From Micropruina sp. (GTDB lineage: Bacteria; Actinomycetota; Actinomycetes; Propionibacteriales; Propionibacteriaceae): a stretch of 7,626 nucleotides of DNA. This document shows, piece by piece, positions 1-6,745 of this stretch. The position numbers were made by a program, and so were the translations under genes. The DNA lies in the NCBI GenBank assembly GCA_013693855.1, contig CP059261.1:2394129-2401754 (forward strand), written 5' to 3'. How positions within the stretch are numbered: the stretch's first letter is position 1; each line of letters begins with the position of its first letter. The notes below the pieces were generated by a model that was given only the letters and a program-made list of their open reading frames with translations, searched no databases and was not told where the DNA came from.

Positions 1-885
1 GACCGGTGGCATGTCCCCGCAGTACTCGTTGAGGCGGCGGTGGTTGTACCAGTCGGCCCACTTCGCGGTGGCGATCTCGACGGCATCCACGTTCCTCCAG
101 GGTCCCTGGCGGCGGATGACCTCGGTCTTGTACAGCCCGTTGATGCTCTCGGCCAGCGCATTGTCATAGCTGGAACCGACCGCCCCGACCGACGGCTGGA
201 TACCGGCGTCGGCGAGCCGCTGGCTGTGCGCCAACGAGAGGTACTGGCTGCCGTGATCGTGATGGGCGACCAGGGCAGTGAAGTCGGCCCGGTCCTCCCG
301 CTCACGGACCCAGATGGCTTGCTCGACAGCGTCGAGGACGAGGTCGGCGGTCATGGTGGTGGCGGTGCGCCAGCCCAGGATGCGGCGGGCGTAGGCGTCG
401 ATCACGAACGCGACGTAGGTCCAGCCGGCCCAGGTGGAGACGTAGGTGAAGTCGGCCACCCACAGCCGGTTAGGCGCCAACGGTTCGAAGTTGCGCTTCA
501 CCAGGTCAGCCGGCTTGGGCCCGGCCCCGGCGATCGTGGTGCGTTTGGTCTTGCCACGGACCGCGCCGGCCAGGCCGTCGGCTCTCATCAGCCGCTCGAT
601 CGTGCAGCGGGCTACGCCGATGCCTTCCCGGTTCAGGACCAGCCACACCTTCCGTGGCCCGTACACCCCGAAGTTGTCGGCATGGACCCGGCGGATGTGT
701 TCCAGCAGCACGGCGTCGCGTTCCTGTCGTTTCGAGGGGAGCTTGTCTTTCCACTCGTAGTAGGTCGACGGGGCGATCTTCACACCATGCTCGGACAGCA
801 CGGCACAGATCGGCTCCACACCCCATCGCAGCCCGCCGGTGGCGGGCTGGTGGTCGGCGTTCTCGCGGATGAAGTCCACGATCAC
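1..885 (-). CDS. IS3-family transposase OrfB, DDE integrase-like catalytic subunit (3' end beyond window)
   Basis: This is the catalytic part of the transposase, which cuts and joins the IS ends to target DNA. The frame is open from a GTG at 885 to the window edge (295 codons). An N-terminal helical segment with the motif YGPRKVW (residues 75-81) is followed by an rve integrase core. The catalytic triad is visible as D145 in WVADFTYV, D210 in HHDHGSQYLS and E246 in YDNALAESINGLYKTE. D210 and E246 are separated by exactly 35 residues, the DD(35)E spacing of IS3 and retroviral integrases. The end WYNHRRLNEYCG is the usual C-terminal motif, so only about 15-25 residues should be missing. The GTG overlaps the orfA stop as GTGA. 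In this family the working enzyme is often an OrfAB fusion made by -1 frameshifting, and the orfB frame is open upstream of 885 as that requires. Translational coupling at GTGA is the alternative. Confidence 0.93.
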   Translation of the reverse strand, partial: MIVDFIRENADHQPATGGLRWGVEPICAVLSEHGVKIAPSTYYEWKDKLPSKRQERDAVLLEHIRRVHADNFGVYGPRKVWLVLNREGIGVARCTIERLMRADGLAGAVRGKTKRTTIAGAGPKPADLVKRNFEPLAPNRLWVADFTYVSTWAGWTYVAFVIDAYARRILGWRTATTMTADLVLDAVEQAIWVREREDRADFTALVAHHDHGSQYLSLAHSQRLADAGIQPSVGAVGSSYDNALAESINGLYKTEVIRRQGPWRNVDAVEIATAKWADWYNHRRLNEYCGDMPPV

Positions 886-1208
886 TGCCCGGGCCGGTCG
901 AGCTCGGCCGCGAAGAAAGCCGAGGCCGCCTTCAGGATCGCGTTCGCACGTCGCAGCTCCGCGTTCTCCCGCTTCAACCGCTTCACCTCAGCCGACTCTT
1001 CGCTGGTGACACCGGGCCGGGCGCCTTGGTCGACCTCGGCCTGCCGGACCCACTTGCGGACGGTCTCGCACGTGGCGATCCCGAGCAACTCCGCGACCCG
1101 GGTCATCGCGGCCGTGTCCGTGTCCTGATCGGGCCTGATCTCGCCATACATCCGGACCGCACGCTGCTTCAGCTCAGCCGGATACCTCTTCGATGTGTTC
1201 CCTGCCAT
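882..1208 (-). CDS. IS3-family transposase OrfA (helix-turn-helix, leucine zipper)
   Basis: This is the 108-aa DNA-binding subunit that recognises the IS ends. Residues about 8-60 form the helix-turn-helix (RYPAELKQRAVRMY, then VAELLGIATCETVRKWVRQ). Residues about 70-98 form a coiled coil (VKRLKRENAELRRANAILK) with regular leucines, used in this family for OrfA/OrfAB multimerisation. The ATG at 1208 is preceded by GGAAGG about 9 nt upstream, with a closer GGAG. The stop at 882-884 overlaps the orfB start. Length and domain order are normal for the family. The ribosome binding site is buried in a hairpin described separately, which probably keeps expression low. Confidence 0.92.
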   Translation of the reverse strand: MAGNTSKRYPAELKQRAVRMYGEIRPDQDTDTAAMTRVAELLGIATCETVRKWVRQAEVDQGARPGVTSEESAEVKRLKRENAELRRANAILKAASAFFAAELDRPGQ

Positions 1209-1236
1209 GACTCCAACCTTCCCAAGGATTGGAGTC
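1209..1236 (-). promoter_or_regulatory. Hairpin covering the orfA ribosome binding site
   Basis: GACTCCAA at 1209-1216 and TTGGAGTC at 1229-1236 are perfect inverted repeats. Inside them CCTT (1217-1220) pairs with AAGG (1224-1227), leaving a CCC loop and one bulged A. In the orfA transcript this stem contains both Shine-Dalgarno candidates (GGAAGG and GGAG) and ends next to the ATG. Several IS elements are known to use such a 5' structure to block transposase translation from transcripts entering from outside. That role here is inference from position. Confidence 0.6.
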
Positions 1237-1259
1237 TCCGGACACGCCGGGGCGGTTCA
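1230..1259 (-). repeat. Terminal inverted repeat of the IS3-family element, orfA side
   Basis: Read on the minus strand from 1259 the sequence starts TGAACCGCCCCGGCGTG and continues to about GGAGACTCC. It begins with the TG dinucleotide usual for IS3-family tips and lies about 50 bp upstream of the orfA start. The partner repeat is outside the window, so the exact inner limit is an estimate. Confidence 0.6.
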
Positions 1260-1476
1260 TACTGAAGACGACCCAGGCCGGCAGCTGCATGCATCCGCTC
1301 GTGCCGCCCTGTGCGTGTCGATCTTGCCGAAGACCGCGACCCCGTTTCCTTCTCCCCGACGCCCAACCCGTCCCGTCCTCCTTCTCGACGCCCAATCCGC
1401 CCCGTTCTTCTTCTCGACTCCTCCGTCCTGCACCCTCCCGACTCCTTCTTTCGCCCTCTTCTCCGCGAACCTCCTT
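1260..1476. repeat. Non-coding pyrimidine-rich tract with imperfect tandem repeats
   Basis: No gene is supported between the IS tip and higA. From about 1341 to 1475 the plus strand is strongly pyrimidine-rich (roughly four fifths C or T by eye), so the minus strand is G/A-rich. Inside it an imperfect unit recurs. Copy 1 (1350-1381) starts TTCTCCCCGACGCCCAACCC. Copy 2 (1382-1410) starts TTCTCGACGCCCAATCCGCC. A decayed copy starts at 1411 with TTCTCGACTCCTCCG. Unit length is about 29-32 bp. I see no promoter or conserved reading frame. Confidence 0.55.
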
Positions 1477-1508
1477 CAACCGCAACACACAATGTGCATT
1501 GCCGGTTG
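1477..1508 (-). terminator. Long hairpin downstream of higA, possible terminator without U-tract
   Basis: CAACCG (1477-1482) pairs with CGGTTG (1503-1508), CAA (1483-1485) with TTG (1499-1501), and CACA (1486-1489) with TGTG (1493-1496). The loop is CAA, with small bulges at C1502 and at 1497-1498, giving 13 pairs in total. It lies 28 nt past the higA stop codon, where an operon terminator would be expected. No T-run follows on the minus strand, so it is not a classical intrinsic terminator. Actinobacterial terminators often lack the U-tract. A further small inverted repeat (GACGT 1511-1515, ACGTC 1523-1527) lies between it and the gene. Confidence 0.4.
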
Positions 1509-1536
1509 GTGACGTCCCCGGAACGTCCGCGCAAGG

Positions 1537-1824
1537 TCAGGCGACGGGGTCGAGGCGGGTGACCTTGGGCAGGCCAGCGGCGCGTTCGGCTGCGAGGTCA
1601 TGGGCGGACTGCATGGCCAGCCAGGCGCGGGCCGTGCCCACGCCAGCCTCCTCGAGGCGGACGGCGAGGTTGGGGCTGATCCGAGCATGACCGTGCAGGA
1701 CGCGGCTCAGGGTGACCCGGGAGATGCCGAGCCGGGAGGCCGCTTCGCCGACGCTCAGCCCGAGGTCGGCCAGGACGTCCTCGCGGAGGATTTCGCCGGG
1801 ATGTACCGGGTTGTTCATTGCCAT
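1537..1824 (-). CDS. higA: HigA-family antitoxin, XRE-type helix-turn-helix protein
   Basis: This is a 95-aa antitoxin that would neutralise the upstream HigB toxin and repress its own operon. The family opening NPVHPGEILREDVL (residues 5-18) is complete. The XRE helix-turn-helix spans about residues 24-45, with GISRVTLSRVLHGHARIS being typical of HigA. The family tail follows (RLEEAGVGTARAWLAMQSAHDLA). I chose the ATG at 1824 because GAGGAGGTG sits 6 nt upstream. A longer in-frame start at 1872 would add 16 residues that overlap the end of higB and lie before that Shine-Dalgarno. The gene follows higB after 13 nt, and its ribosome binding site overlaps the higB stop, so the two are probably translationally coupled. 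The gene is intact and of normal length. Confidence 0.93.
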   Translation of the reverse strand: MAMNNPVHPGEILREDVLADLGLSVGEAASRLGISRVTLSRVLHGHARISPNLAVRLEEAGVGTARAWLAMQSAHDLAAERAAGLPKVTRLDPVA

Positions 1825-1840
1825 CGTGTTCACCTCCTCA
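1825..1840 (-). promoter_or_regulatory. Strong higA ribosome binding site overlapping the higB stop
   Basis: On the minus strand the higB stop TGA (1840-1838) is directly embedded in TGAGGAGGTG, a near-perfect complement to the 16S rRNA tail, followed 6 nt later by the higA ATG. A strong antitoxin site next to an apparently leaderless toxin start would favour antitoxin excess. Confidence 0.75.
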
Positions 1841-2116
1841 GTGGTAATCCTGGTAGTCGACGAGTTCGACATCGCTGTCGATGAACCTGAACGTGATCCG
1901 CCAGTTCCCGTTGACCCAGATGGACCAGTAGCCGGCCAGATCCGCCTTCAGTGGGTGGGTCCGGAAGCCCGGGATGGCCAGGTCGTCGGGTCCTTGAGCC
2001 ACGTCGAGCAACGACAGGATGCGGAGCAGCTTGGGGACGTGGGCGGCCTGGACGCCCCTCTTCGATCCCGTCCGGTAGAGCTGCTCCAGCCCCTTGTGGC
2101 GGAAGCTGACGATCAC
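1838..2116 (-). CDS. higB: HigB-family toxin, ribosome-dependent mRNA endonuclease (RelE/ParE fold)
   Basis: This 92-aa toxin is expected to cleave mRNA in the ribosomal A site. The sequence is a full HigB: SFRHKGLEQLYRTGSKRGVQ near the start, GFRTHPLKADLAGYWSIW (50-67), NGNWRITFRF (69-78) and the C-terminal VDYQDYH. With the GTG at 2116 as start, the residues known to matter in Proteus vulgaris HigB (H54, K57, R73, D90, Y91, H92, numbering from memory) fall on the same residues at the same numbers. That strongly supports this start over a TTG at 2152, which would add 12 residues encoded by the palindromic promoter region. It is the first gene of the operon with higA, the toxin-first order normal for HigBA. 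All catalytic residues are present, so the toxin looks functional. Confidence 0.93.
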   Translation of the reverse strand: MIVSFRHKGLEQLYRTGSKRGVQAAHVPKLLRILSLLDVAQGPDDLAIPGFRTHPLKADLAGYWSIWVNGNWRITFRFIDSDVELVDYQDYH

Positions 2117-2152
2117 AGTTTCCAGCGTATCGCGTAGCGCTACACGATACAA
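2117..2152 (-). promoter_or_regulatory. higBA promoter, probably giving a leaderless mRNA
   Basis: On the minus strand TTGTAT (2152-2147) and TACGCT (2129-2124) are separated by exactly 17 nt. TACGCT fits the actinobacterial TANNNT -10 pattern and lies 7 nt before the higB GTG. Transcription would therefore start at or next to the GTG. There is no good Shine-Dalgarno in front of it, only GGAA. This is inferred from pattern and spacing. Confidence 0.55.
2127..2150. promoter_or_regulatory. 24-bp near-perfect palindrome, likely HigA operator
   Basis: On the plus strand the left half is GTATCGCGTAGC (2127-2138) and the right half GCTACACGATAC (2139-2150). Eleven of twelve base pairs match, with only 2133/2144 mismatched. 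The palindrome fills the space between the proposed -35 and -10, so a bound HigA dimer would block RNA polymerase. HigA-type antitoxins are known to repress through palindromes at their own promoters. Assignment to HigA here is from location. Confidence 0.7.
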
Positions 2153-2530
2153 CGGCAGGGTGTCTCGATCTGAGATTCACGGTCCTTCTGCGTCCCGATC
2201 GCCGACCTCTTTGGCCTAGGGAAGGTATGGGCACGAACTCAGTCCGTGACGGGTCCGCCAAGGCCGGCCTATCGGCTTATGGGAAGTGAGGGTCCTGTTC
2301 GGGCGAGGGCCCCGATCGGGGTCATGGAACTGGGAGGACTTCAGAAGATTCGAAGAATCCGAGGTCTGCGGCGTCCCGATCGCGGAACTCCCGGGCCTAG
2401 GGAGGTGACAGGAGATTTCAGCGAGTCGGTGGCCGGACGCGGCCGGCTCGCTGGCTCAAGAAGAAGAAAGTCGCGGGTTCGGTGTCCGAATACGGCCCGT
2501 TCGCCGGCTTAAGGAGGTTGAGAGTCCCGC

Positions 2531-2547
2531 CCGGTCGTCCGGACCGG
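2531..2547. other. Short perfect hairpin in the repeat array, candidate oriT component
   Basis: CCGGTC (2531-2536) and GACCGG (2542-2547) form a six-pair stem with a 5-nt loop, 45 bp before the relaxase start. MobF relaxases recognise a hairpin next to their nick site, usually close to the relaxase gene. Two other inverted repeats lie nearby: CCCCGATCGGGG at 2310-2321 and GATTC/GAATC at 2347-2359 in a locally AT-richer patch. I cannot identify a nic site, so the oriT assignment is speculative. Confidence 0.25.
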
Positions 2548-2572
2548 GGTCTGCTCGTCGGCTTGGTGGCTT

Positions 2573-2584
2573 GGGAGGAGGTGA
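2573..2584 (+). promoter_or_regulatory. Ribosome binding site of the relaxase gene
   Basis: GGGAGGAGGTGA is almost a full complement of the 16S rRNA tail. From the end of its GGAGG (2581) it is 11 nt to a GTG at 2593 and 14 nt to an ATG at 2596, so it slightly favours the GTG. It is also the last copy of the repeat core in the array above. Confidence 0.65.
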
Positions 2585-2592
2585 CTAGCACG

Positions 2593-5500
2593 GTGATGAG
2601 TCTGAAGAAGCTGGCGGCCGGGTCGGCGTACGACTACCTGACACGCCAGGTCGCCGTGCAGGACGCCGCGGTGCCAGCAGGCGGCCTGAGCTCCTACTAC
2701 ACCGAGCGGGGCGAAGCGCCTGGCACCTGGGTCGGTACCGGTCTGGCAGGGCTGGGCATTCGGCCGGGCGAGGTGGTGACCGAGGAGCAGATGCAGCACC
2801 TGTTCGGTATCGGGAGCATCCGCTGGCCGACCAGCTTCGTGCAGCGGCCTTGGCGACAGGGTTGTCGCCGGTCGAGGTGGAGGCGGCGGGCAGGCTGGGG
2901 GCACCGTTCCGCGTCCGCACCAGCCCCGGCCTGGAGACCTTCCGGGGAGAGTTTGCGGCCAGTTGCCAAGGGTGGAACATCGCGGCCGGACGGCCTGCAC
3001 GGTCGGCCGTGCCGGATGAGGTGAAGGCCCAGCTGCGAACCGAGCTTGGGCGTGAGTTCTTCGTACACGAGTTCGGCCGACAGCCGACCTCGGAGCGGGA
3101 ACTGTTGGGTGCGATCGTTCGCTGGTCCAAGGCTGCACCGGTGACCGTGGCCGGGTTCGACCTGTCCTTCTCGCCATCGAAGTCCGTCTCAACGCTGTGG
3201 GCGCTGGCCGATCCGCAAGTGGCGGCTTTGATCGAGCGCTGTCACCAAGCCGCCGTGCGAGCGAGCCTGGACCACCTCGAGCACCACGCGCTGTACACCC
3301 GGCTCGGCACGGACGGGGTGCAACAGGTCGACGTGCAGGGCATGGTCGGGGTGTGGTTCACCCACCGTGATTCCCGCGCCGGCGATCCCGACCTGCATGC
3401 GCATGTCGCGATCGCGAACAAGGTCCAGACCCTCGACGGCCGGTGGCGCGCGGTAGACGCCCGCCTGCTGTACCAGGCGCACGTTGCGGCCTCAGAGGTC
3501 TACGACACGACGCTGATGGCCCAGCTCGGCGAGGTCCTCGGCGTGCGGCTAGTGCCCAGGCAAGGCAGAGGGAAGAACCCGGTGTGGGAGATCGACGGGG
3601 TCGATCCGGAGCTATGCAAGGCATGGTCGTCCCGTCGCACCGAGATCACCCAGGCGGCGACGGAGTTGGCAGCGACGTTCCGCGCCAATCACGGCCGTCA
3701 GCCGACCCAGCTGGAGATGATCCATCTGGCCCAGCAGGCGAACCTGGACACACGTCAGGCCAAGCACGAACCCCGGACGCTGGCCGAGCAACGCGCCACC
3801 TGGCGGCAACAGGCCGAAGCCCTACTTAGCGCCGGCGGCATCGAGGAGATGCTGGGCCGCACCTTCCGGCGCGCCCCGGTCGCCACGTTCCAACCCACCC
3901 CGGCCTGGACCGAGCAGGTCGCCACCACCGTGGTGGAAGCGCTGGAGGCCAGCCGCGCGACGTGGAGGGAGACGCACGTCCGCGCCGAGGTTCTACGCCA
4001 GATCCGCGGCCTCCCGATCCCCACAGACCAGCTCACGAGCGTCGTTGACCGGCTGGTCGACGCCGTCCTCACCGGGCACTCGTGGTCGCTGGAGCCAGCC
4101 AGCGATGGCGTCGACGAACCGGCGGTGCTGCGTCGCCTTGACGGCCAGAGCGTCTACACCGTGGCCGGGTCGATCACCTACAGTTCAGGCCGAATCATGG
4201 CCGCCGAGCAACGTCTGCTCGCCACCGCGGCCCGCACCGATGGACGCCGGATCGACCCCGCCCTCGTCGACCTCGCGCTGCTCGAATCCACCGCCAACGG
4301 CGTCACGCTCAACCACGGACAGGCCGACCTCGTCCGCGACATGGCCACCTCAGGCCGCCGCATCCAGCTCGCCATCGCGCCCGCCGGGACCGGCAAGACC
4401 ACCGCCCTCGCGGTGCTGAGGCAGTCGTGGGCCGCGAGCGGTGGCCAAGTGGTCGGGCTCGCCCCATCTGCGGCCGCCGCCGACGTGCTGCGAGAGCACC
4501 TGGGCGGCACCTGCGACACCCTCGCCAAACTCGCCCACTCCCTGACCCATCCGGAGACCGCCCCCGCCTGGGTGCGGACCATCGGACCGGACACACTGGT
4601 GATCATCGACGAGGCCGGCATGGCCGACACACCCACCCTCGACCTGGTCACAAGCCACGTCGCCAGCCTCGGCGGCAGCGTCCGCCTCGTCGGGGACGAC
4701 CACCAACTCACCGCCGTCGCAGCCGGCGGCATCCTCGCCGACATCGCAACCACCCACGGCGCACTCCGACTGGACGAGGTGCTCCGTTTCGACGACCCCG
4801 GCGAGGCCGCTGCCACCCTCGCCCTGCGCCGCGGCGACCCGAACGCGATCGGGTTCTACGCCGACAACAACCGGCTCCACCCCGCCGACGCAGCCAACAT
4901 CGGCAGCCAGGTCCTCACCGCCTGGTACGCCGACCGCCACCGCGGGTTGGACGCGATCATGCTTGCCCCCACCCGGGACCTCGTCGCCCAGCTCAACCAA
5001 GCCGCGCGCGCCGCCGCCTCAACGGCCAGCAGGCAGGCCGTGAAGTCGCGCTGGCCGACGGCAACCACGCCAGCGCTGGCGACGTGGTCATCACCAGACG
5101 CAACAACCGTCAACTCCGCACCGGGCCCAACGAGTGGGTCAAGAACGGCGACCGATGGCAGGTCACCACGGTCCACCGGGACGGCTCGATCAACGCTCGG
5201 CACCTTCGCAACAACAGGTCAGTCCACGTGCCGCCGGACTATGTCGAGGCCTGGTGTGAGCTGGGCTACGCCACGACGATTCACACCGCACAAGGCGTCA
5301 CAGCCGACACCTGCCATGGCCTTCTCGCCGGCAACGAGACCCGGCAGCAGGTGTACACCATGGCCACCCGCGGCCGGCAAGCCAACCACCTGCACGTCCA
5401 GACCACCGGCGACGGCCAACCCGACCCGCTCGACCTCGACTCGGTCACGGACCGAACCGTCACCGAGATTCTCGAACGCATCCTCGCCCACGACGAGCAG

Positions 5501-6489
5501 GCCATCTCGGCCACCACTACGCGCAGGCAGACCGCCGACCCTGCCACCCAGCTGGCCCCCGCCGTGGCGCGCTATTCAGACACACTCGGCGTCGCCGCCG
5601 AGCAGCTCCTGGGCGCGGGGGCCGTCAAGAAGATCGAGGAGTGCGCGGATCAGCTCGTGCTGTGGCTCACCACCGAACCTGCCTGGCCCACCCTCAAAGG
5701 CCACCTGCTCCAGCTGGCCGCGGCCGGACACGACCCGGTCGCCGTTCTTCGCGACGCCGTCCGCCAAGGCGGCCTCGACGAGGCCCAGGACGTGGCCGCT
5801 GTCCTCGTTTGGCGCATCGACCACGCACGGCACCTCCCGGCCGGGCCTCTGCCGTGGCTGCCAGGCATCCCCGCTCGGCTCGCCGACGATGCCGTGTGGG
5901 GGTTCACCTCACCGCACGCGCCAACCTCGTCCGAAACCTCGACCAGGCGCTCCGCGGTGGCGTCGAGGCCGACCGGCCGCTGTGGCAGGGCCACGCCGAC
6001 ATTCCTGAAGCACTTGCCGCCGACGTCCGCGCGTGGCGCGCAGCTAACGGCATCCCCGAGTACGACCTTCGTCCGACTGGGCCGCCGGCAGGCACGACCG
6101 CCGGCATTCGCTGGCAACGCCGCCTCGACGCACAGCTCGCCGAGACGAGCCTGCCCGACATCACGGAATGGTGGGACCAGCTCGCACCGATGGCCCCACA
6201 CATCGCCAACGACCCGCAGATCCGCGTTCTCGCCTCCCACCTCAACCGCATGGCCATCGACGGCGTTGACGTCCGCGCCACCCTCGCCGACGCCATCAAG
6301 GACGGACCCCTGCCGGTCGAGCACACCCTCGGCGCCCTGGCGTACCGGCTCGAACGACACCGCCCAAAGCACGCCAGGATCCCGCCCGGCTGGCCGCCGA
6401 TCGTCGAGTCGCGCACGGTCCGGCGGCGGCCCGAAGACGAGCCCGGCTACCACCGGGGCCGCAGCCGCGACCGCGGCATTGACATCTGA
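2593..6489 (+). pseudogene. mobF: MobF-family conjugative relaxase-helicase (TraA-like), disrupted by three one-base deletions as read
   Basis: MobF proteins nick oriT, stay bound to the 5' end through a tyrosine and unwind the strand for transfer. With three missing bases restored the product is about 1299 aa. Numbering from ATG 2596: candidate catalytic tyrosines Y12 and Y14 in SAYDYLTRQV; SPSKSVS around K196; metal-binding histidine triad H257, H268, H270 in THRDSRAGDPDLHAH; Walker A APAGTGKTT (595-603); Walker B LVIIDEAGM (668-676); GDDHQLTAV (700-708); IHTAQG (896-901); YTMATRGRQ (921-929), a RecD-like helicase set. Breaks: at 2812-2814 (GGG, GGGG expected, restoring GIGEHPLADQL); in the GC run about 5003-5018 (restoring ARAxRLNGQQAGREVAL); at 5898-5902 (five G, six expected, restoring AVWGVHLTARANL). 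As read, relaxase tyrosines, histidine triad plus Walker motifs, and last helicase motifs lie in three different frames, so no functional enzyme is encoded. All key residues are conserved and no other stop occurs, suggesting sequencing error or very recent decay. Confidence 0.88.
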
Positions 6490-6505
6490 TGACCCAGTAG
6501 AAGAT

Positions 6506-6510
6506 AGGAG
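6506..6510 (+). promoter_or_regulatory. Ribosome binding site of the excisionase-like gene
   Basis: AGGAG lies 7 nt before the ATG at 6518, an ideal spacing that fixes the start of this short gene. It sits in a 28-nt gap after the relaxase stop. No separate promoter is evident there. Confidence 0.7.
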
Positions 6511-6517
6511 AACCGCG

Positions 6518-6730
6518 ATGACCGTCCAGGAGCGCACTCAACCCACGGAGTACCTCACCCTCAAGGAAGCGGCCGCACGCTTCAAGGTCAGTGAGAAGAC
6601 CCTGCGGCGACGCATCAGCACTGGTGATCTCCCGGCACTCCACAGTGGGTCACGGATAATCCGAATCGCGGCGACGGAGCTGGTGGCGATGTTCGAGCCG
6701 ATTCCGAACGCAAGGTCCGTCGGCCTTTGA
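6518..6730 (+). CDS. Excisionase-like small helix-turn-helix DNA-binding protein (HTH_17 / MerR-type wing)
   Basis: This is a 70-aa protein with the typical excisionase-family layout: YLTLKEAAARFKVSEKTLRRR (residues 11-31) as helix-turn-helix, then ISTGDLPALHSGSRIIRIAATELVAMF (32-58) as the wing and last helix. Such proteins bend DNA at attachment sites to favour excision by a tyrosine or serine integrase, or act as small regulators of transfer genes. It follows the relaxase stop after 28 nt with a clear ribosome binding site, so co-transcription is likely. An integrase gene usually lies close to a true Xis; none follows within the window, and the next gene is convergent. It could therefore be an orphan left after loss of the integrase, a relaxosome accessory protein, or a regulator of the transfer operon. 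Confidence 0.82.
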   Translation: MTVQERTQPTEYLTLKEAAARFKVSEKTLRRRISTGDLPALHSGSRIIRIAATELVAMFEPIPNARSVGL

Positions 6731-6745
6731 GTACAGGCCGAGTGT

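Larger units (their letters stand above)
1..1259 (-). mobile_element. IS3-family insertion sequence, left part cut by window edge
   Basis: The element carries two overlapping minus-strand genes, orfA and orfB, in the order and relative frame (-1) typical of IS3-family elements. The end upstream of orfA, read on the minus strand from 1259, begins TGAACCGCCCCGGCGTGTCC. It has the TG start and GC-rich character of terminal repeats of actinobacterial IS3 elements. The opposite end, with the matching repeat and the last few orfB codons, lies beyond position 1. Bases 1260-1262 (TAC) could be one half of a short target duplication, which cannot be tested without the other end. Both genes are intact in the visible part, so the copy may be active. 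Confidence 0.9.
2190..2592 (+). repeat. Array of six or seven degenerate ~52-68 bp repeats upstream of the relaxase gene
   Basis: No gene is supported between higB and the relaxase. A core like GGCTTAGGGAGGTGA recurs at 2213 (GGCCTAGGGAAGGTA), 2274 (GGCTTATGGGAAGTGA), 2326 (weak, GGAACTGGGAGGA), 2394 (GGCCTAGGGAGGTGA), 2453 (GGCTCAAGAAGAAGAAAG), 2506 (GGCTTAAGGAGGTTGA) and 2560-2584 (GGCTTGG, then GGGAGGAGGTGA). In the clearer copies a second block follows the core: CGGTGGCCGGACGCGG (2427), CGGTGTCCGAATACGG (2480), CGGTCGTCCGGACCGG (2532). The last three units are spaced about 53 bp. Copies at 2191 and 2372 also share CGTCCCGATCGC. Repeated cores match the anti-Shine-Dalgarno complement, yet only the last precedes a gene. 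Possible roles are relaxosome or repressor binding sites, part of oriT, or duplication of a leader region. Confidence 0.65.

Noticed and set aside
40..1128. A 362-codon plus-strand open frame across the IS
   Set aside because: It is the complement of the transposase genes, whose DD(35)E triad and helix-turn-helix lie on the minus strand. The plus-strand product shows no family motif.
1169..1534. Arg/Gly/Glu-rich minus-strand ORFs and matching plus-strand ORFs at 1195-1690
   Set aside because: They arise from the purine/pyrimidine-rich tract, run through the IS tip or higA, and show no start signal or domain.
2190..2592. CRISPR array
   Set aside because: Repeats are degenerate, spacing varies from about 52 to 68 bp, the sequence between cores is itself repeated, and no cas gene is near.
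2812..5902. Programmed -1 frameshifting to explain the three phase changes in the relaxase gene
   Set aside because: Three separate -1 events in one gene would be needed, without heptameric slippery sites, and MobF proteins are not known to need this. Lost bases explain it more simply.
4427..6730. A single 767-codon gene ending in the Xis-like domain
   Set aside because: Only its middle (about 5019-5898) is relaxase sequence. Before and after that it reads out-of-frame DNA, and the Xis-like gene has its own AGGAG and ATG.
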